A DNA stretch of 5,394 bases from Streptosporangiaceae bacterium (GTDB taxonomy: Bacteria > Actinomycetota > Actinomycetes > Streptosporangiales > Streptosporangiaceae): positions 1 to 5,394 of the forward strand of contig JASHTQ010000584.1 in the NCBI GenBank assembly GCA_030040475.1, given 5' to 3'. The notes under the pieces were generated by a model that saw only the letters and a list, made by a program, of their open reading frames with translations, did no database searches and was not told the DNA's origin. The first letter of the stretch is position 1. Every line of letters starts with the position of its first letter. Positions 3,804 through 5,394 of this stretch are shown here, piece after piece. The position numbers were made by a program, and so were the translations under genes.

Positions 3804-5333
3804 CCGAGCTGCGCGCGTGACCGCGGCGATGCGGCGTGCCGCCTCGCGCAGCTGGTCGGGGGTGTGCACCGCGTACCCGAGCACAAGCCCGGGAGCCCCG
3901 GGCCGCTGCCGGTGCCAGGACAGCGGGTGGACAAGCACCCCGGCCCGGTGGATCCGGTCGGCGAGTTCGGTGTCGTCGAGTGCGATGTCCCACTCGCCGA
4001 ACGTGACAAGCAGATGCAGCCCCGCCGCCACGCCCCGCACCCGGGCCTCAGGCAGGTGCTCGCGCAGCGCGCCGAGCAGCGCGTCGCGCCGGGCCCGCTG
4101 CCGCTTGCGCACCAGGCGGATGTGCCGCTCGAGCTCGCCGCTCGCGATCAGCTGGGCGAGCACCAGCTGCGGCAGCGCGGGACTGCCCAGGTCGGCGGCA
4201 CGCTTGGCCGCCACCAGGTCGGCGTGCAGCCGCCGGGGCGGGACCAGCCAGCCCAGCCGAAGGCCCGGCGCCAGCGTCTTGGACGTACTGCCCGCGTAGG
4301 CGACCTGGCCGGGATCCGAGGCCTGCAGGGCGGGGACCGGAGCCCGGTCGTAGCGGTACTCGGCGTCGTAGTCATCCTCGATGACCAGCGCGCCGGCCTC
4401 GGCCGCCCAGTCCAGCAGCCTGCGGCGCCGTGCCGGGGCAAGCGCCACCCCGGTGGGAAACTGATGCGCGGGCGTGAGCATCACCGCCGGCAGGCCGCTG
4501 CCTGCCAGTTCGGCCACCCGCAGCCCCTCGTCGTCGACCGGGATCGGCACCGGGCGCAGTCCCCAGTAGGCGAGCTGGTCCCTCGACCCGCGCGATCCCG
4601 GGTCCTCCATCGCGACCCGGCCGTCCGTGTTGGCCCTCAGCCACTGGCCGAGCAGCGCCAGCGCCTGCGCGACCCCGGTGACGACGATGATGTCGTCCGG
4701 ATCCGCCCGCAGCCCGCGGGCGCGGGCGAGCCACCCCGCCAGTTCCGTCCGCAGCCGCTCGCTGCCGCGCGGGTCGCCGTACCCCAGGTCGGCAGCGCTC
4801 GCCCGGTCGAGCACCAGCCGCTCCGCGCGCAGCCACGCCGCCCGCGGGAACCCCGAAAGGTCGGGCACCCCGGGGGACAGGTCAAGCTCCGCCTGCGACC
4901 GCCATCGCTGCGGAAGCTCCCCCGGCCCCGGCATCCCCCCTGCCTGCACCGGCGTACCCAGTGCTCCCGTGCCCTGGGAGTCCCAGACGTCGCCAGTCTT
5001 GGTTACATCCCCGGAAACCTCTGCCGGCTCGCAGTCCTCGATGGGCGCGAAGACCCCCGGCGAGCGCAGAATCCTCGTCCCGGCCCCGGGTCGCCCGCCG
5101 ACCAGGCCCTCCTGGGTGAGCCGCTGGTAGGCCTCCACGATCACGCCGCGCGACACGCCGAGGTCATCGGCCAGCACGCGGGTCGCGGGTAGCGGCGCCC
5201 CGACCCGAAGCCGCCCGTCGATGATGGCCGCCCTGATCGCGTCGGCCAGCCAGCTGGTCAGCCCCCTCGCCGGCGCCGACGCCGGGCTCAGCTGCAGGAA
5301 ATCCGTTCCTCCGCTCGCCGGCACCTCAGCCAC
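3525..5333 (-). CDS. MocR-type regulator (GntR wHTH + aminotransferase-like domain) with antisense C-terminal extension
   Basis: The 602-codon frame starts at GTG 5333; an in-frame TAG lies seven codons upstream. Residues about 22-90 are a GntR winged helix-turn-helix (PLPATRVLADDLGVSRGVIV, then VEAYQRLTQEGL). A linker of about 55 residues follows. The fold-type-I aminotransferase-like domain spans about 150-508. Visible motifs are LGYGDPRGSERLR, LTPAHQFPTG (286-295), IEDDYDAEYRYDR with D320/Y322 as the likely PLP-ring contacts, and STSKTLAPGLRLGW with K352 as the PLP-binding lysine and R359. Such proteins (GabR, PdxR) bind PLP and regulate vitamin B6 or amino-acid genes, often divergent ones; the target here would lie past the right edge. 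Family members end close to residue 510. Residues 511-602 are a Gly/Arg/His/Gln-rich stretch antisense to the LapA gene, with no domain. Either the natural stop was lost or a frameshift near 3800-3830 hides it. Confidence 0.9.
   Translation of the reverse strand: MAEVPASGGTDFLQLSPASAPARGLTSWLADAIRAAIIDGRLRVGAPLPATRVLADDLGVSRGVIVEAYQRLTQEGLVGGRPGAGTRILRSPGVFAPIEDCEPAEVSGDVTKTGDVWDSQGTGALGTPVQAGGMPGPGELPQRWRSQAELDLSPGVPDLSGFPRAAWLRAERLVLDRASAADLGYGDPRGSERLRTELAGWLARARGLRADPDDIIVVTGVAQALALLGQWLRANTDGRVAMEDPGSRGSRDQLAYWGLRPVPIPVDDEGLRVAELAGSGLPAVMLTPAHQFPTGVALAPARRRRLLDWAAEAGALVIEDDYDAEYRYDRAPVPALQASDPGQVAYAGSTSKTLAPGLRLGWLVPPRRLHADLVAAKRAADLGSPALPQLVLAQLIASGELERHIRLVRKRQRARRDALLGALREHLPEARVRGVAAGLHLLVTFGEWDIALDDTELADRIHRAGVLVHPLSWHRQRPGAPGLVLGYAVHTPDQLREAARRIAAVTRAARLTAGVGTGGRGWGRGRGWGRGVGDGGGAAGVDTAVAHGGGAQLADAGGAGQHDKEHAADGGQQHGDAERQPAVRTEVGDLHRRAVLQDEDQQ
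3741..3794 (+). repeat. 18-bp in-frame tandem repeat in LapA-protein C-terminus
   Basis: Two identical 18-bp units (3741-3758 and 3759-3776) are followed by a diverged third (3777-3794). They encode the PSPSPAPSPSPAPGPDPG tail. The same DNA read on the minus strand gives the GWGRGRGWGRG segment of the MocR extension. Confidence 0.85.
3807..3853 (+). terminator. Possible hairpin terminator after the LapA-domain gene
   Basis: AGCTGCGCG (3807-3815) and CGCGCAGCT (3845-3853) form a perfect 9-bp stem just 4 nt after the LapA stop. A nested stem (GCGGC 3823-3827 with GCCGC 3838-3842) sits inside. There is no U-run, which is common for actinobacterial terminators. It also codes for an Ala/Arg-rich helix of the MocR protein, so the symmetry may come from coding. 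Confidence 0.35.
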
Positions 5334-5394
5334 GCCCCTGTCCCCCCGCGCCTACGGCGTGGATGCCGCGATCACGTAGCTTCGCCCCTCGCGA
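5334..5394 (-). other. Upstream region of the MocR gene, cut by window edge
   Basis: Sixty-one bases precede the MocR start. A G-run and AGGGG lie just before the GTG, but the spacing is not ideal for a Shine-Dalgarno, so a start at GTG 5324 is possible. No clear promoter boxes are visible. The final TCGCGA is palindromic and can pair with CGCGA further in, but nothing more can be said. Confidence 0.4.

Noticed and set aside
3341..3820. Alternative plus-strand frame starting at GTG 3341
   Set aside because: It is Arg/Ala-rich with no membrane helix or motif, while the frame from 3348 gives a LapA domain with a well-placed ribosome binding site.
3864..5192. 442-codon plus-strand frame opposite the MocR gene
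   Set aside because: The MocR frame carries the wHTH and PLP-site motifs; this one is Arg/Pro/Gln-rich with no domain.

Overview
The window comes from a very G+C-rich genome whose coding frames use G or C at nearly every third position. Together with GTG starts, GGGAGG-type ribosome binding sites, a DesK/NarL-type two-component pair with a predicted PF13796-like 'Sensor' membrane region, and a MocR regulator, this points to a mycelial-type actinobacterium (Streptomyces or a relative). The genus cannot be fixed from the sequence.

Layout from left to right. (1) Positions 1-647, minus strand: a truncated M24-family metallopeptidase (Xaa-Pro dipeptidase/creatinase-like) that runs off the left edge. 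Its first codons lie in a 31-bp tandem duplication. A possible 29-codon leader ORF (660-749) lies directly upstream, with its stop codon touching the M24 Shine-Dalgarno. (2) Positions 750-1070: a non-coding region between divergent genes, rich in dyad symmetry. It holds a 50-bp inverted pair of 16-bp motifs, a hairpin, a tight operator-like dyad, and a set of mutually exclusive pairings in front of the kinase gene. (3) Positions 1071-3803, plus strand: a probable three-gene operon. It encodes a membrane sensor histidine kinase, a NarL/LuxR-type response regulator overlapping it by 37 nt, and, 25 nt further on, a two-helix LapA/DUF1049 membrane protein. (4) Positions 3525-5333, minus strand: a convergent MocR-type regulator (GntR wHTH fused to an aminotransferase-like domain). 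Its frame has no stop at the expected end of the domain and runs 279 nt antisense through most of the LapA gene. (5) Positions 5334-5394: the short upstream region of the MocR gene, cut by the right edge.

How the genes may work together (inference): the kinase probably senses an envelope or membrane state and phosphorylates the regulator at D52. The LapA-domain protein, as third gene of the operon, may be a membrane partner or output. The MocR regulator is separate; its usual target would be a divergent gene beyond the right edge. I found no CRISPR array, tRNA, rRNA, transposase or phage gene. No clearly new system is evident. The most unusual points are the gene-end and gene-start changes (MocR/LapA antisense overlap, response-regulator tail with a TTA codon, frame-shifting duplication at the M24 start) and the structured 839-1061 region.
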